Shown: positions 62,774-64,000 of the stretch, one piece after another
How positions within the stretch are numbered: the stretch's first letter is position 1
How the letters are laid out: each line of letters opens with the position of its first letter
Origin: Dyella sp. GSA-30
Lineage (GTDB): Bacteria; Pseudomonadota; Gammaproteobacteria; Xanthomonadales; Rhodanobacteraceae
Length of the DNA: 64,000 bases
Assembly: GCF_027924605.1 (NCBI RefSeq)
Contig: NZ_AP027042.1
Span: 2,395,524 to 2,459,523, forward strand
Reading direction: 5' to 3'
The notes under the pieces: model-generated
The model's input: only the letters and a program-made list of their open reading frames with translations
Told to the model about the DNA's origin: nothing
Database searches by the model: none
Made by a program: the position numbers and the translations under genes

Positions 62774-64000
62774 ATGAAAGCGGGAATACACGGACTGCGT
62801 CGCCGGCAGGCGGCCGTACTCATCGCGATGTCATTGAGCCTGAGCGCCTGCGGCGGGGGGAGGCGGCGGCAACACGCGCCCCCCCGCACCACCGCCGGTG
62901 CCCGCCGCCACCGAGCAGCCCGCCGGCTCCCGCACCGCCACCGCCGCCACAACCGCCGATCGATGCGCAGCTCAACCTGACCGACACCTATGCCGCGCAC
63001 AATGCCGGCTACGACGGTACGGGTGTGATCATCGGCGTCGTCGACAGCGGCATCATGCGCAACCATCCGGCGCTGGCCGGGCGGGTCAGCAATGAGTTGA
63101 TCTATGTCGATCCGTCGCAGAACAACACCAAGATCGACGACGTCGTCGGCCACGGCACCTGGGTATCGGAAATTGCCGCGGGCAAACCCTTCGGCCAGTT
63201 CGTTGGCGGTATCGCACCGGGCGCCACGTTGGTGTCGGCACGCATCATCAACGATAAGGAGCCGACCGACGATGGTTCGGGCAACGGCAACCGCGTCGGT
63301 CCCGACGAAGGACAGTTCTTCGCCAGCGTCAACGACGATCTGATCAGCAATGGCGTCAAGGTGATGAACAACTCGTGGGGCGGGTTGTATTGGGACGCGA
63401 CCGATACGGCAACCACGCAGGCCTTCGATGTAGCCTATAGCAAGTTCGTCAATCAGTACGGCGGTCTGGTGGTGTTCGCCGCTGGCAACGATTCCAAACC
63501 CAATCCGAGCGATGTAGCGGCGTTGCCCAGTCGCGCACCCGATCTCGAAAAGGGCTGGCTGACCGCGGTGGCGCTGGACAGCCTTCATCCGACCCAACTG
63601 GCCAGTTATTCGAACGCCTGCGGTATTGCGATGAACTACTGTCTGGCCGCGCCGGGCAATGTCATCGTCAGCGGCAAGGACGATACGCCCAGCAGTGAGA
63701 GTTATTGGATCGTCGAGGGCACTTCGTTCGCTGCACCGGAAGTTTCGGGTGCGGCGGCGCTGGTATGGCAGGCGTATCCCTATTTCACCAACGATCTGGT
63801 GCGCCAGACCTTGCTTGGCACTGCAAAGGATCTGGGTGCGCCCGGTCCCGATCCGGTGTTCGGTTACGGTGCGCTGGATGTCGGTGCCGCGGTGAATGGC
63901 CCGGAGAAATTCGACTGGGGCGATGTCACCGCGAATTTCAGCGGTATCTCATCGAACTGGAATAACCCGATTTCCGGTGCGGGCGGTTTGATCAAGCAAG
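62774..64000 (+). pseudogene. Subtilase (S8) lipoprotein, frame-disrupted near the start and cut by the window end
   Basis: A signal peptide with lipobox (AMSLSLSAC-GGG) runs from ATG 62774 in one frame, while the S8 protease domain is in another frame from about 62900 to the window end. The triad is present: Asp in VVDSG (codon 63043), His in GHGTWV (63151) and Ser in GTSFAAP (63724). The switch lies around G6 (62855-62860), C7 (62879-62885) and a CCC at 62900-62902. One missing or two extra bases would restore the reading; a Pro-rich linker reads best if two sites changed. It could be a phase-variable gene, a recent mutation or a sequence error. Subtilase lipoproteins and autotransporters act outside the cell. 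Confidence 0.75.

Noticed and set aside
62731-63597. Minus-strand frame opposite the subtilase gene
   Set aside because: The plus strand shows the Asp, His and Ser catalytic motifs in the right order. The minus frame has no features.

Overview
The window is a GC-rich chromosomal segment of a gammaproteobacterium of the order Xanthomonadales, most likely Rhodanobacteraceae (Dyella, Rhodanobacter, Luteibacter or Frateuria type). The strongest marker is the arginine operon. It uses N-acetylornithine carbamoyltransferase (Glu at residue 92), a fused acetylglutamate kinase/synthase and an acetylcitrulline-type deacetylase, which is the Xanthomonas variant of the pathway. Supporting markers are the FimX-like c-di-GMP receptor, the DksA with a long Lys/Ala/Pro tail, and both EF-P and EfpL. 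I see no phage, insertion sequence, CRISPR array, rRNA or tRNA gene. The segment is mostly core genome with some accessory catabolic genes.

Layout. 1-6.2 kb: end of alr, radA, a CcsA/HemX-like membrane protein, ffh, then the rpsP-rimM-trmD-rplS operon with a good promoter and terminator. 6.3-11.1 kb: two tandem PsrA-like TetR regulators, a PraB-like secreted protein, a FadL-type channel and a DUF2147 protein, together a probable fatty-acid or hydrocarbon uptake module. 11.1-15.1 kb: fimX-like gene, epmB and divergent efp. 15.3-24.5 kb: MTA/SAH-deaminase-type amidohydrolase, YciI protein, ubiG, HAD phosphatase, squalene/phytoene-synthase-like protein, folE2, M23 peptidase, dihydroorotase, yidD, tailed DksA, sufE. 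24.6-26.8 kb: cysS and a glycine-zipper protein.

26.8-36.0 kb: the arginine operon argF'-osmC-argG-argE'-argB/A-argC-proS-argH. It is preceded by what looks like a classical attenuator: a 34-codon Arg-rich leader peptide, an antiterminator and an intrinsic terminator. 36.2-41.3 kb: kynureninase, an exported unknown, ACMSD (tryptophan catabolism) and a FUSC transporter. 41.5-49 kb: TetR gene, a possible haem-oxygenase-like protein, a structured intergenic region ending in a strong terminator, efpL, SDR dehydrogenase, His-rich RcnB-like protein, and a tightly coupled run of GNAT acetyltransferases, a YdeI-like protein and an exported amidohydrolase.

49-60.6 kb: leucine/isovalerate catabolism on the minus strand (HMG-CoA lyase, MCC alpha, VOC protein, enoyl-CoA hydratase, MCC beta). 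It is interrupted by a plus-strand feoA-feoB-Cys-rich-peptide operon with a Fur box and by a minus-strand hscC/J-protein pair. 60.8-64 kb: Ala-rich lipoprotein, acetyl-CoA acetyltransferase, and the 5' part of a subtilase lipoprotein whose start region is out of frame with its catalytic domain at homopolymer tracts.

The most novel candidates are the arginine attenuator, the zinc-ligand-poor DksA with a histone-like tail, the INS-less prolyl-tRNA synthetase inside the arg operon, the frameshifted subtilase, and the possible small RNA at 43.1-43.4 kb. All statements come from reading the sequence; no database search was run.
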